A stretch of 64,000 nucleotides of DNA, from NCBI RefSeq assembly GCF_048381675.1, contig NZ_JBLWIS010000004.1, forward strand, positions 1-64,000, read 5' to 3'. Shown here one piece after another: positions 34,409 to 43,164 of the stretch. Source of the DNA: Advenella sp048381675. GTDB lineage: Bacteria; Pseudomonadota; Gammaproteobacteria; Burkholderiales; Burkholderiaceae_B. A model generated the notes under the pieces. That model saw nothing but the letters and a program-made list of their open reading frames with translations. It made no database searches and had not been told where the DNA came from. The position numbers were made by a program, and so were the translations under genes. Position 1 is the first letter of the stretch. Each line of letters begins with the position of its first letter.

Positions 34409-35509
34409 ATGAAAACCAAAGCGTTCATCCTCTTCTTGCTTTTAAATATTGCCCCGTTGCTCATAATTAACGTCAAGGCACAGCCTTCCGGAGCACATGA
34501 AGACAATTTCCTGTATCAAATCAAAGAAGGAGACACGCTTTCTTCCTTGTCTGAAACCTTTACAAGCAAACCGTCAAACTGGCAAGCCATCAAGAAAGCC
34601 AACCGTATTGCCAATACCCGTAAAATCCCGACGGGTACCATGCTAAAAATCCCCTTCATTCTTATTGATGAGGTCCCTGACGAAGCTAAAATCATTTACC
34701 TGACCGGAGACGTACTCATCAATAACACGCCTGCCAGTAAAAAACACCTTATCGTCGAGAATGATACCATTACAACCGGTGCACAAAGCAACGTCACTGT
34801 TGAGCTTTCCGATGAAAGCAAAGTACAAATCCCCCCAGACAGCGTAGTACTGGTCAAGCGTTTACGAAAATTCCGGGGCACCGGCCTGATCGATTCAATT
34901 TTCGATATTCAAACCGGAAAGCTGGCCGCCCATGCTTCTCCCCAAAAAACTGGCGTCGGCCGTTTTGAGATTCGCACACCAGTCAGCATTACAGGCGTGA
35001 GAGGCACGGTGGTTCGTGCCGAAGCAGCTGGTCAAAACGGCTCATCAAGCGAACTGCTACAAGGCAATGCTGCCTTTATTGCCGCTGAATCGCGCCATCA
35101 ACTAATCGACCTCGATGCCAATCAGGGTATTACGGCCACCGCCCAAGGAAAAGCCGGCGACATTATTGAATTATTGCCACCACCGGAAATCAGCCTGAAC
35201 CAAACCAGTCCCTTCGAATTCAGGGTAAACATCAAGCCGGTTTCTGGTGCCTCCGCCTATCTGGTACGTGTATCCAATGACATTTCCGGCTATGACGTTC
35301 TGTTTACCGATACCATCAAAAAACCTGAGGCCAGCGTTACCGGGCCAGGCAAAGGCACTTATTATGTATCCGTCCGTTCTATAGATAGCAACCAACTGGC
35401 CGGTGCCGATGCTGTACAGCCCTTTACCATCACAGCAACAGGCATTATGACTGAAACCGGTGTTTCAATAATCACGCAATCCGGTCCCTTGCTGCAAATG
35501 CAATACTGA
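34409..35509 (+). CDS. Secreted LysM and FecR domain protein
   Basis: A 366-residue exported protein. Signal peptide at residues 1-27 (FILFLLLNIAPLLIINVKA); LysM at about 34-85 (YQIKEGDTLSSLSETF, NWQAIKKANRI, IPTGTMLKIP), suggesting peptidoglycan binding; FecR-like beta domain at about 95-215 (GDVLINNTPA, ELSDESKVQIPPDSVVLVK, SITGVRGTVVRAEA); and a fibronectin-like C-terminal domain (SPFEFRVNIKPVSGASAYLVRVS). It lies between the response regulator and kinase genes and so may be a periplasmic accessory or input protein of that system. The function of this combination is not established to my knowledge. Confidence 0.85.
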   Translation: MKTKAFILFLLLNIAPLLIINVKAQPSGAHEDNFLYQIKEGDTLSSLSETFTSKPSNWQAIKKANRIANTRKIPTGTMLKIPFILIDEVPDEAKIIYLTGDVLINNTPASKKHLIVENDTITTGAQSNVTVELSDESKVQIPPDSVVLVKRLRKFRGTGLIDSIFDIQTGKLAAHASPQKTGVGRFEIRTPVSITGVRGTVVRAEAAGQNGSSSELLQGNAAFIAAESRHQLIDLDANQGITATAQGKAGDIIELLPPPEISLNQTSPFEFRVNIKPVSGASAYLVRVSNDISGYDVLFTDTIKKPEASVTGPGKGTYYVSVRSIDSNQLAGADAVQPFTITATGIMTETGVSIITQSGPLLQMQY

Positions 35510-35538
35510 TGCCGGCAAGAAAAGTGATTGAATAAAAT

Positions 35539-37866
35539 ATGCAGCATATTAAAAAGCGTTATAACAATGAATGGCTGCTGATCAGCCTTTTTGTGTTGGC
35601 CGTCACTGCCTTGCTTTCAATTAACAAAGGCTTGCCCCTGGTCTATAATCGCATTTACGATTTTTCCATACGGCTTACCCAGGACAAACCCGCCTCCGAA
35701 GAAATCGTTATCATTGCTATTGATGATAAAAGTATTGCCGATCTCGGGCCCTGGCCCTGGCGACGTTCCACACATGCCAACCTGCTTGACTCCCTGCAAC
35801 AAAGCAAATCAGTCGCCTTCGATCTCTTATTCATGGACACACTACCTGAATATGCAGCTGATGATGCTATTTTTGCTGATGCGATTCGCAATCATGGACG
35901 CGTGATTCTGGCCAATTATTTCCCTGATTCAACCAACAAGTCGAACAACCCAGAGCCCAAATTCGTAGAAGCAGCCCGCGACTTGGGGTTTATCAATATA
36001 AATATTGACCCCGATGGACTCGTACGGCGGATGTTCCTGCAAAAAGAGCAGGCAGATGGAACATTGGCTAACCATTTGACCCTGGCCATGTTAAGTGTTG
36101 CCAATGAGCAAGACTTGATTAAACAAACCCTGCAACGAGCAAAAGACCCGGATCTGGGTATTCCATTTACCGGCATACCCGGTAATTTTAAAATGGTGTC
36201 CTATTCAGATGTCTTGCATAAACGCATTCCCGCTTCCTTTTTCAAGGACAAATACGTTTTAATCGGGGTCTGGGGCAGCGGGCTGGGTGACCAGTTCCCC
36301 ACCCCAATCTCATCCCAAAACCTGCATATGTCCGGTGTGGAAATACTGGCCAATAGCCTGCAGGCAAGCCTTGACCAAACCTGGATCAAAAGAGCCAGCC
36401 CCACTTTTTCCTTGCTGTGCTGCCTGCTACCAGTGCTTGTGTTATGTTTTTTCATGAAAAGATCATCACCACGTACCACCCTGCTGCTTAGTCTCCTGAC
36501 CATTGCCCTTATTCTCCTGATACATAGCTTCCTCATGTATCAATTTGGCTTATGGTATAACCCCCTGCCTTCCATAGTGGGTATCTTGATGTTATACCCG
36601 CTCTGGAGCTGGCGGACACAGGAAATTGCGCTTTATCAAATGCGCCGTGAAATTGCCGAGCTTAACGAAAAGGAGCCCCTGTTTAAAACCGAGATTAAAA
36701 ACAGGCCAATTATCCATTACAACAGATCCCTCAATGACCGGCTTGCGGAATTCAGGGGCATTATGGAACAGGTTCGCAGTTTGCGACAGTTCATTATGGA
36801 CGGCATCAATCGCATGCCTGATGCCATCGCCGTTTTCAATCTGGAGCATCGGTTGCAATTCACGACCGATACCACTAAAAACTATATGCACAAGGTAGGC
36901 GCCAAGATACCTGAAAAAAACCAGGCGCTGGCACAGTTTCTGGTTCCCGTCATAGCCGACCAGGAACAAAGAGCTGAAATCCTTACGGAAATCAGCCATA
37001 TCAGTACCGGCAAAGAACAACCGTCAAGCATACTGGAAGCACTCAGGAATAATGGCGTTGAAATCAAAGATTGTATTGAGCAAAACTTGCTGCTGAAATA
37101 TGTCAACACTTATTCAGGCAGTGGTGAACATATCGGCTATATCCTGAGCCTTAACAATATCACCGCGATCCGCGAAGCCGAACGCAAGCGCGAAGAAACA
37201 CTGCGTTTTCTTTCACACGACATGCGATCCCCGCAAAGCTCTATCCAGGCATTAATTGAGTTGCAAAAAAATCCGCAATCCGCACTGCCCGAGGATGAGT
37301 TTTTTCAACGCATCCATCATCTTTCCGGCCGGACACTGAAGCTGGTTGACGACTTTCTGCAATTGACCCGTGCCGAATCGATGACACTGAACCTGGCGCC
37401 CATCAACCTGACAGAACTACTGGAACATATCATCCATGAATACTGGGCGATCAGCCAGAAGCGTAATATCAATATTATCAGTGATTTCGGTAACCAGCTT
37501 GCCTTTACCAAAGGTGACTATGTCCTTTTGTCACGCTGTTTTGTGAACCTGATTGATAATGCTTTCAAATACAGCCCGGACAACACTACCATCCATTGCT
37601 CAATCCAACGCCAAAGCAATTATTGGCAGATTCGAATCATGGATCAGGGCATTGGAATTGCTGAAAAAAACCATGCCACGATTTTCAAGTCATTTTTTCG
37701 TGTCCCGGGTCCTGACATTCAGATTAAGGGCATAGGTCTGGGACTGTCTTTTGTGAAAACCGTCATCAAGCGTCATGGTGGCCAGATTCACGTTGAAAGT
37801 GAACCTGGCAATGGAGCGACATTTATTATTAATTTGCCACTGGACGAATCCGAAGAATCTGTTTAG
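35539..37866 (+). CDS. CHASE2-domain sensor histidine kinase
   Basis: A 775-residue kinase. One membrane helix at about 14-32, then a large extracytoplasmic CHASE2 domain to about residue 285 (IVIIAIDDKSIADLGPWPW, RDLGFININIDPDGLVRR, KYVLIGVWGSGLGDQFPTP), then three membrane helices to about 360. A cytoplasmic PAS-like part follows, then a HisKA domain with His560 in RFLSHDMRSPQSS, and a HATPase with NLIDNAFKYSP, MDQGIGIA and GIGLGLSFVKTV. It ends the three-gene sensor operon and its last 38 bases overlap the converging lyase gene. The ligand is unknown. Confidence 0.92.
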   Translation: MQHIKKRYNNEWLLISLFVLAVTALLSINKGLPLVYNRIYDFSIRLTQDKPASEEIVIIAIDDKSIADLGPWPWRRSTHANLLDSLQQSKSVAFDLLFMDTLPEYAADDAIFADAIRNHGRVILANYFPDSTNKSNNPEPKFVEAARDLGFININIDPDGLVRRMFLQKEQADGTLANHLTLAMLSVANEQDLIKQTLQRAKDPDLGIPFTGIPGNFKMVSYSDVLHKRIPASFFKDKYVLIGVWGSGLGDQFPTPISSQNLHMSGVEILANSLQASLDQTWIKRASPTFSLLCCLLPVLVLCFFMKRSSPRTTLLLSLLTIALILLIHSFLMYQFGLWYNPLPSIVGILMLYPLWSWRTQEIALYQMRREIAELNEKEPLFKTEIKNRPIIHYNRSLNDRLAEFRGIMEQVRSLRQFIMDGINRMPDAIAVFNLEHRLQFTTDTTKNYMHKVGAKIPEKNQALAQFLVPVIADQEQRAEILTEISHISTGKEQPSSILEALRNNGVEIKDCIEQNLLLKYVNTYSGSGEHIGYILSLNNITAIREAERKREETLRFLSHDMRSPQSSIQALIELQKNPQSALPEDEFFQRIHHLSGRTLKLVDDFLQLTRAESMTLNLAPINLTELLEHIIHEYWAISQKRNINIISDFGNQLAFTKGDYVLLSRCFVNLIDNAFKYSPDNTTIHCSIQRQSNYWQIRIMDQGIGIAEKNHATIFKSFFRVPGPDIQIKGIGLGLSFVKTVIKRHGGQIHVESEPGNGATFIINLPLDESEESV

Positions 37867-38650
37867 CCTTTTCAATTACGGGCATATCCACCATCTTGCC
37901 ATCCAGCTTGAAAGCGGCAAGACCAGTTTCTTTGGCCATTTCCAGTACGCGTGCGGCCCAAGCCTTTTCTTCTTCAGTGGGCTCAAAAACCTCGTGAATA
38001 ATAGCCACTTGGGAAGGATGAATGCACAATACACCGGCATAGCCCATGCCCTTGGCAAAAGAAACCGACTTGGCCAGACCCTGGGTATTGGCAATATCCG
38101 GAAATACGCCGTCCAAAGGAGGCAAAATACCAGCGGCACGGCTCTGGATGGAAATCTGGCAACGCACGTGATCCAGCAAGGCACGGGCACCTTCAGAATC
38201 GTCGTCCATGTTCAGGTCCAAGGTGAGGTCCAAGGCACCAAATGATACCCGGGCCACACCAGGGGTGCGGCATAATTCAGCCAGATTGGCAATTCCCAGG
38301 GCACTTTCAACAATTGGGTATACCGGTTTGCCAGCGCGGGCCGCCAATTCAATCTGACGTGAATTTTCGGCTTTGGGCAGCATGACACCGGTGATATTGT
38401 CAACCCGACCGCACATGGCAATATCCGCATCAAACCATTCCGCTTTAGCATCATTGACACGAACCAGGAAACGGGTTTCCGGATTGGCCCTGGCAAAGGC
38501 CTCAAAGTTTTCCCGGGCGCTGTCCTTGGCGCTGAATTCGACCGCATCCTCAAGGTCGACAATCACGCAATCGGCACCACTTTGCAACGCCTTGGGAATC
38601 CGGTCAACCCGTGTTGCGGGTACAAACAATGCTGATCTTGATAAACTCAT
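37829..38650 (-). CDS. ccl: HpcH/HpaI / CitE-like CoA lyase (candidate citramalyl-CoA lyase)
   Basis: A 273-residue CitE-like TIM-barrel lyase: RSALFVPATRVDRIPKAL, VIVDLEDAVEF (metal Asp/Glu region), ARVSFGALDLTLDL with the second metal ligand, and CIHPSQVAIIHEVF. In the itaconate pathway this step splits citramalyl-CoA into acetyl-CoA and pyruvate. It directly follows (1-base overlap) a CaiB-type CoA transferase gene, and an itaconyl-CoA-hydratase-like gene is upstream. Assignment to citramalyl-CoA rather than malyl-CoA rests on that context. Confidence 0.83.
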   Translation of the reverse strand: MSLSRSALFVPATRVDRIPKALQSGADCVIVDLEDAVEFSAKDSARENFEAFARANPETRFLVRVNDAKAEWFDADIAMCGRVDNITGVMLPKAENSRQIELAARAGKPVYPIVESALGIANLAELCRTPGVARVSFGALDLTLDLNMDDDSEGARALLDHVRCQISIQSRAAGILPPLDGVFPDIANTQGLAKSVSFAKGMGYAGVLCIHPSQVAIIHEVFEPTEEEKAWAARVLEMAKETGLAAFKLDGKMVDMPVIEKAKQILRIRPVAN

Positions 38651-39834
38651 TACACAACTCCCTGTTCACGCCAGCCAGCGATGGTTTGGGCATCATAACC
38701 CAGTTCCTGCAGGATTTTTTCAGAATGCTCACCCAGGGCTGGCACTGCATCAATCCGATATTCATAGGCATTATTTACACCGGGTGGCAACAAGGTAGGC
38801 AACTTGCCTACCGGACTATCCATTTCACGCCAGCGATTGCGTGACTTCAATTGCTCATGCTCCCAAACCCCTTTCATGTCATTGACGGAAGCATTGGCAA
38901 TTTTAGCGGTTTCCAGCAATTCAATCACTTGCTGTTTGCTCATGCCCGCAAAGGTATCAACAATAATCTGCTTCAAGGCATCACGGTTGGCTGTTCGCAA
39001 GGTATTGTTGGCAAAGCGTTCGTCAGAGGCCAGCTCTGGTTTACCCAGCACCTGCTCGCAAAACACTTTCCATTCACGCTCGTTTTGCAAGCCCAGCATG
39101 ATGGTCTGGCCGCCCCCGGTAGGGAACGGGCCATAGGGATAAATAACGGCATGTGCCGCCCCTGCACGCACCGGTGGCTCCTGGCCCTCAAACGCGTAGT
39201 ACAGCGGGAAATTCATCCACTCGACCATACTTTCCAGCATCGAAATATCAATACGGCTGCCTTTGCCGGTTTTGCCGCGCAACAACAACGCAGACAGGAT
39301 ATTAGTATACGCATACATGCCGGCAGCAATATCGGCAATCGAACACCCTGCCTTGGCCATATCATCCTTGGAACCGGTCACCGATACAAAACCGCTTTCG
39401 CTTTGAATCAGCAGGTCATAGGCTTTTTTCTTCTCATAAGGACCGCCCTCGCCATAGCCGGAAATATCACACACGATCAATTGCGGATATTTTTCGTGCA
39501 AGGCGTCAAATGACATGCCCAGGCGAGCTGCCGCACCGGGCGCCAGGTTTTGCACCAACACATCCACCTGCGGCAACAGTTTTGCCAGTACGTCCTGCGC
39601 GGCGTCATCTTTCAAATCCAGCGTCAGGCTTTCTTTTGAACGGTTGGTCCAGACAAAATGGGACGCCATGCCCCGGACCCGCTCATCATAATTGCGAGCA
39701 AAATCACCTACACCCGGGCGCTCCACCTTAATCACCCGGGCGCCCAGATCCGCCAGTTGACGGGTACAAAATGGGGCCGCAATGGCATGCTCAAAACTTA
39801 ATACGGTGATACCTTCAAGAGGTCTAACACTCAT
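38650..39834 (-). CDS. ict: CaiB/BaiF class III CoA transferase (candidate itaconate CoA transferase)
   Basis: A 394-residue class III CoA transferase: RPLEGITVLSFEHAIAAPFC, LADLGARVIKVERPGVGDFAR, the catalytic Asp in KKAYDLLIQSESGF, and LLRGKTGKGSRIDISMLE. It transfers CoA from succinyl-CoA or similar to a dicarboxylate. In Pseudomonas aeruginosa a CoA transferase (Ict), a MaoC-type hydratase (Ich) and a CitE-type lyase (Ccl) together degrade itaconate; the same three types are adjacent here. Confidence 0.83.
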   Translation of the reverse strand: MSVRPLEGITVLSFEHAIAAPFCTRQLADLGARVIKVERPGVGDFARNYDERVRGMASHFVWTNRSKESLTLDLKDDAAQDVLAKLLPQVDVLVQNLAPGAAARLGMSFDALHEKYPQLIVCDISGYGEGGPYEKKKAYDLLIQSESGFVSVTGSKDDMAKAGCSIADIAAGMYAYTNILSALLLRGKTGKGSRIDISMLESMVEWMNFPLYYAFEGQEPPVRAGAAHAVIYPYGPFPTGGGQTIMLGLQNEREWKVFCEQVLGKPELASDERFANNTLRTANRDALKQIIVDTFAGMSKQQVIELLETAKIANASVNDMKGVWEHEQLKSRNRWREMDSPVGKLPTLLPPGVNNAYEYRIDAVPALGEHSEKILQELGYDAQTIAGWREQGVV

Positions 39835-39860
39835 TTCGTTATTTCCTTAGATAATTTTAT

Positions 39861-40700
39861 TTATTTGAAAAGCACTTCGCCAAGTTGGGCAACCGTACCG
39901 TCCTGCTGTGCCCACACAGCGGCCTTGCCATCTTCTTTGATGACCCCTTCCGCCCTGAACGGTGCTGGACTGATCAAGGGACGCGCACCACGGTAAGAAA
40001 AGCCGGTCACCGTTTTATCCGGATTGGCATCGGTAAATGCACGCAGCACGCAAGTGGCAATCAGGGGGCCATGCACCACCAGGCCGGGGTATCCCTCGAC
40101 CTCGGTCACATAGGGATAGTCATAATGAATGCGGTGGCCATTGAAAGTGACTGCTGAATACCTGAACAGCATGGTACTGGTGGGCACGATCTCGTTGGAC
40201 CATTGAGCCGCTTCGGCTTCAGGCGTGCCTGACAGTTTTGGTGGGCTGGGCTCACGGTAAACAATATCCTGTTCTTCTGAAATGCACAATTCATTGTTCT
40301 GGGTGTAATCGTGCTTGACTGTCACAAACAGCAGCTTGCCGGTTGAACCGCTTTTTTCCTTGATCGCCGTAATGGTAGAGGTACGGGTTGCGTCCTGGCC
40401 CACCAGCAGTGGCCTGATAAACTGGACACGGCCACCGGCCCACATGCGGTTGCGGTTGTCTGCTGGCGGCAAGAATCCACCCCGCTGCGGATGTCCGTCA
40501 ACACCCAGCTCATCCAATGGCAATGGATCCACGAACAGCGCCCACTGCCACAAATGTGGCAAAGCCTGGCCATCTTCAGGCACCGGCGCATTCAGGCTAA
40601 GGGCAATTTTCTTGACATGGGCCGGGTTGATAAACTCGCCATAACTTTCCTGACGGCCCAGCCAATCATTTAAATTCACACCATTCTGTTCATTACTCAT
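39861..40700 (-). CDS. ich: MaoC-like / HTD2-type hydratase (candidate itaconyl-CoA hydratase)
   Basis: A 279-residue double hot-dog protein. The N-terminal half holds RNRMWAGGRVQFIRPL; the C-terminal half holds the active-site-like NGHRIHYDYPYVTEVEGYPG and VHGPLIAT. This is the pattern of mesaconyl-C4-CoA or itaconyl-CoA hydratases. As the first gene of the MaoC-CoA transferase-lyase operon (minus strand), its probable job is to hydrate itaconyl-CoA to citramalyl-CoA. A weak hairpin behind the LysR gene separates the two. Confidence 0.82.
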   Translation of the reverse strand: MSNEQNGVNLNDWLGRQESYGEFINPAHVKKIALSLNAPVPEDGQALPHLWQWALFVDPLPLDELGVDGHPQRGGFLPPADNRNRMWAGGRVQFIRPLLVGQDATRTSTITAIKEKSGSTGKLLFVTVKHDYTQNNELCISEEQDIVYREPSPPKLSGTPEAEAAQWSNEIVPTSTMLFRYSAVTFNGHRIHYDYPYVTEVEGYPGLVVHGPLIATCVLRAFTDANPDKTVTGFSYRGARPLISPAPFRAEGVIKEDGKAAVWAQQDGTVAQLGEVLFK

Positions 40701-40773
40701 TTCAGTCTCACATTTACGCTTAAATATCAGTAATTGCCAAGCATGCCCCAGAAACGCGCAAATGTGAATTCTT

Positions 40774-40794
40774 AAAACCGAAAAGGGGGGTTTT
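40774..40794 (-). terminator. Weak possible terminator behind the LysR gene
   Basis: AAAACC (40774-40779) and GGTTTT (40789-40794) pair around a purine-rich loop; the minus strand then reads T-rich. Only 6 bp, so a low-confidence call; read-through into the hydratase gene is possible. Confidence 0.3.
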
Positions 40795-40816
40795 CAGAAA
40801 GATAAGGCGCCTGGCA

Positions 40817-41761
40817 CTAGCCAGCGACTTTACCAGCCTTACTCTCTTCTTCCTCGACATCTTCGCACATCAGCTGTACCAGGTCCTGGGCAAAAGGCGG
40901 CAGTTTGTCAAGATTGCGTACGCAAACATGCAGCTGCCTGAAAGCCCAGGAATCGGTAAGGCGAATGATTTTGACCGGCATGGTTACCGCATAACGGTAA
41001 GCCGCTGTTTCGGGAATCACGCCGATACCCACCTGGGCCGCCACCATCCTGCAGACCGCCTCAAAGCCACCCACTTCCACCCGGAATTTCAGGGGTACAC
41101 CCAGCATATCAGCGGCATTACGCAAAAATGCATGGATAGCACTCCATTCAGACAGGCCTACATAATCATAAGACAGGGTATCGGCAAAGGTGATCTGGTC
41201 AAGTCCGGCCAGCGGATGGTTCTGGTGCGTGACCAGCACCAGATTATCAGAGCGGTAAGGCATAAAAGTCAGGCCATCGGCTACCGTGTTCTCTGAGGGC
41301 TCGACACCGGCCACTACACCGACATCGGCCATCCCTTCGGCCACCGCCTGCACGATACGGTAACTTAAGCGCTCACGCAGCTCGATGCTGACATCGGGAT
41401 GACGCGCCAGGTATTTGCCCAGAATGGCCGGCATGAATTCATTCATGGCCGTGGTATTGGCATACACCCTGACCTTACCCTTGATACCTTGCGCAAATTC
41501 ACTGATATCCCCCCGCAGGTGCTCCAGTTGGCGCATGACAATGTGCGCATGACGCACGAAGGCCTCACCCGATGGCGTAAGCGTTACGCCCTGGCTATTC
41601 CGGTAAAGCAAGGCCGTCCCCAGACTGTTTTCCAGATTTTTGATCCGGTTACTGGCTGCCGGCAATGACAGAAAAGATCGTTCTGCGCCTTTTGTCAGGC
41701 TATTAACCTCACTGATATTCACCATCAACTGCATATCCGTCAGGTCAAAATGCATTGCCAT
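40817..41761 (-). CDS. LysR-family transcriptional regulator (candidate itaconate cluster regulator)
   Basis: A 314-residue LysR protein: HTH at residues 8-65 (MQLMVNISEVNSLTKGAER, LPAASNRIKNLENSLG), then a periplasmic-binding-like effector domain (GKVRVYANTTAMNEFMP, VAEGMADVGVVAG, QVGIGVIPETAAYRYA). The ATG at 41761 follows AAGGAG. It is divergent from the acyl-CoA dehydrogenase/PrpD genes and upstream of the hydratase-transferase-lyase genes, so it probably controls both arms. P. aeruginosa has a LysR gene at the same place in its itaconate cluster. Confidence 0.9.
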   Translation of the reverse strand: MAMHFDLTDMQLMVNISEVNSLTKGAERSFLSLPAASNRIKNLENSLGTALLYRNSQGVTLTPSGEAFVRHAHIVMRQLEHLRGDISEFAQGIKGKVRVYANTTAMNEFMPAILGKYLARHPDVSIELRERLSYRIVQAVAEGMADVGVVAGVEPSENTVADGLTFMPYRSDNLVLVTHQNHPLAGLDQITFADTLSYDYVGLSEWSAIHAFLRNAADMLGVPLKFRVEVGGFEAVCRMVAAQVGIGVIPETAAYRYAVTMPVKIIRLTDSWAFRQLHVCVRNLDKLPPFAQDLVQLMCEDVEEEESKAGKVAG

Positions 41762-41859
41762 TTTTCAGCTCCTTAATAATTTGCAAAGCCATACTTAATA
41801 AAACATCAATAGTCAAACCCTCTGAACTCAGGCACATTTACATCATTGAAAAAATCCAT

Positions 41860-41877
41860 TTACCGTTATTACCGTTA
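41860..41877 (+). repeat. Tandem 9-base repeat in the leader of the acyl-CoA dehydrogenase gene
   Basis: TTACCGTTA occurs twice head to tail between the LysR gene and the ATG at 41895, close to the AGGAAAG ribosome site. Confidence 0.6.
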
Positions 41878-41894
41878 TCTAGGAAAGATCTACT

Positions 41895-43055
41895 ATGCAA
41901 CACCAAGCCGATGCTTATCAGGATATTCGCGACGCCATCCGTGACTTATGCTCACAGTTCCCTGCTGAATACTTCAGGAAGGTTGACGAAGAGCGCGCCT
42001 ACCCTGAAGAATTCGTCAATGCCCTTACAGAGGCTGGCTGGCTCGCCGCATTGATTCCCCAGGAATACGGTGGTTCAGGCCTGAGTCTGACAGAGGCCTC
42101 CGTTATTATGGAGGAAATCAACCGCAACGGGGGCAATTCCGGCGCCTGCCACGGACAAATGTATAACATGGGCACCGTGCTGCGCCATGGTTCTTTGGCC
42201 CAGAAACAGAAATACCTGCCCAAAATTGCGACTGGCGAACTGCGCCTGCAATCCATGGCAGTCACCGAGCCAACCACCGGCACTGACACCACCAAAATCA
42301 AGACAACCGCTGTCAAGAAAGACGGCCGTTACGTGGTTAATGGCCAGAAAGTATGGATTTCCCGTGTCCAGCATTCCGACCTGATGATTCTGCTGGCCCG
42401 CACGACCCCCATCGAGCAAGTCACCAAAAAATCCGAAGGCATGTCGATCTTTATCGTTGACATTGCCGAAGCCATGAAAAACGGTATGACCGTTCGCCCG
42501 ATTCCCAACATGGTCAACCATGAAACCAATGAATTGTTCTTCGACAATCTTGAAATTCCCGAAGAAAACCTGATTGGCGAAGAAGGCAAAGGCTTCAAAT
42601 ATATTCTGGATGGCCTGAATGCTGAACGTACCCTGATTGCTGCGGAATGTATCGGTGATGGCTACTGGTTTATCGACAAGGTCAGTGCCTATGTCAAAGA
42701 ACGTATGGTATTCGGCCGTCCGATTGGCCAGAACCAGGGTGTACAGTTCCCGATTGCAAAGGCATTCATCAATATTGAAGCCGCCAGCCTGATGCGTTAC
42801 GAAGCTGCACGTCTCTTTGACGCCCACCAGCCATGCGGTACACAGGCGAATATGGCCAAGCTGTTGGCCTCTGAAGCCTCATGGGAAGCAGCCAATGCCT
42901 GCCTGCAGTTCCACGGTGGTTTTGGTTTTGCCAACGAATACGACGTAGAGCGCAAATTCCGTGAAACCCGCCTGTATCAGGTTGCACCTATCTCTACCAA
43001 CCTGATTTACTCTTTCGTGGCCGAGCACGTCTTGGGCCTGCCACGTTCATTCTAA
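41895..43055 (+). CDS. Acyl-CoA dehydrogenase family protein
   Basis: A 386-residue flavoprotein of the acyl-CoA dehydrogenase fold: MAVTEPTTGTDTTKIKTTA (FAD and substrate loop), GQKVWISRVQHSDLMI, MVFGRPIGQNQGVQFPIA and QFHGGFGFANEYDVERKFRE. The MCAD-type catalytic Glu near the C-terminus is missing (the place reads QVAPIST). Glu244 in GLNAERTLIAAE lies at the position used by isovaleryl- and long-chain enzymes, so activity is plausible. P. aeruginosa also has such a gene in its itaconate cluster. The role is unclear; it may process a side-chain acyl-CoA. Confidence 0.87.
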   Translation: MQHQADAYQDIRDAIRDLCSQFPAEYFRKVDEERAYPEEFVNALTEAGWLAALIPQEYGGSGLSLTEASVIMEEINRNGGNSGACHGQMYNMGTVLRHGSLAQKQKYLPKIATGELRLQSMAVTEPTTGTDTTKIKTTAVKKDGRYVVNGQKVWISRVQHSDLMILLARTTPIEQVTKKSEGMSIFIVDIAEAMKNGMTVRPIPNMVNHETNELFFDNLEIPEENLIGEEGKGFKYILDGLNAERTLIAAECIGDGYWFIDKVSAYVKERMVFGRPIGQNQGVQFPIAKAFINIEAASLMRYEAARLFDAHQPCGTQANMAKLLASEASWEAANACLQFHGGFGFANEYDVERKFRETRLYQVAPISTNLIYSFVAEHVLGLPRSF

Positions 43056-43066
43056 TAACGTGTAAG

Positions 43067-43088
43067 GTGCCGGTTTTACAACCGGCAC
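43067..43088 (+). other. Intercistronic hairpin between acyl-CoA dehydrogenase and MmgE/PrpD genes
   Basis: A 9-bp perfect stem GTGCCGGTT / AACCGGCAC with a 4-base loop and no T-run. It may reduce, not end, transcription into the next gene. Confidence 0.5.
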
Positions 43089-43164
43089 ATCAATACGAAA
43101 GCGGAAAACCGGACATTGCCCAGGCGGCCGGTTACTTCAATTTACCTTGAATTTTATTGCGACC

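Noticed and set aside
41895..43055. Acyl-CoA dehydrogenase thought to be catalytically dead because the C-terminal Glu is missing
   Set aside because: Glu244 in LNAERTLIAAE is at the alternative catalytic position used by isovaleryl- and long-chain acyl-CoA dehydrogenases.
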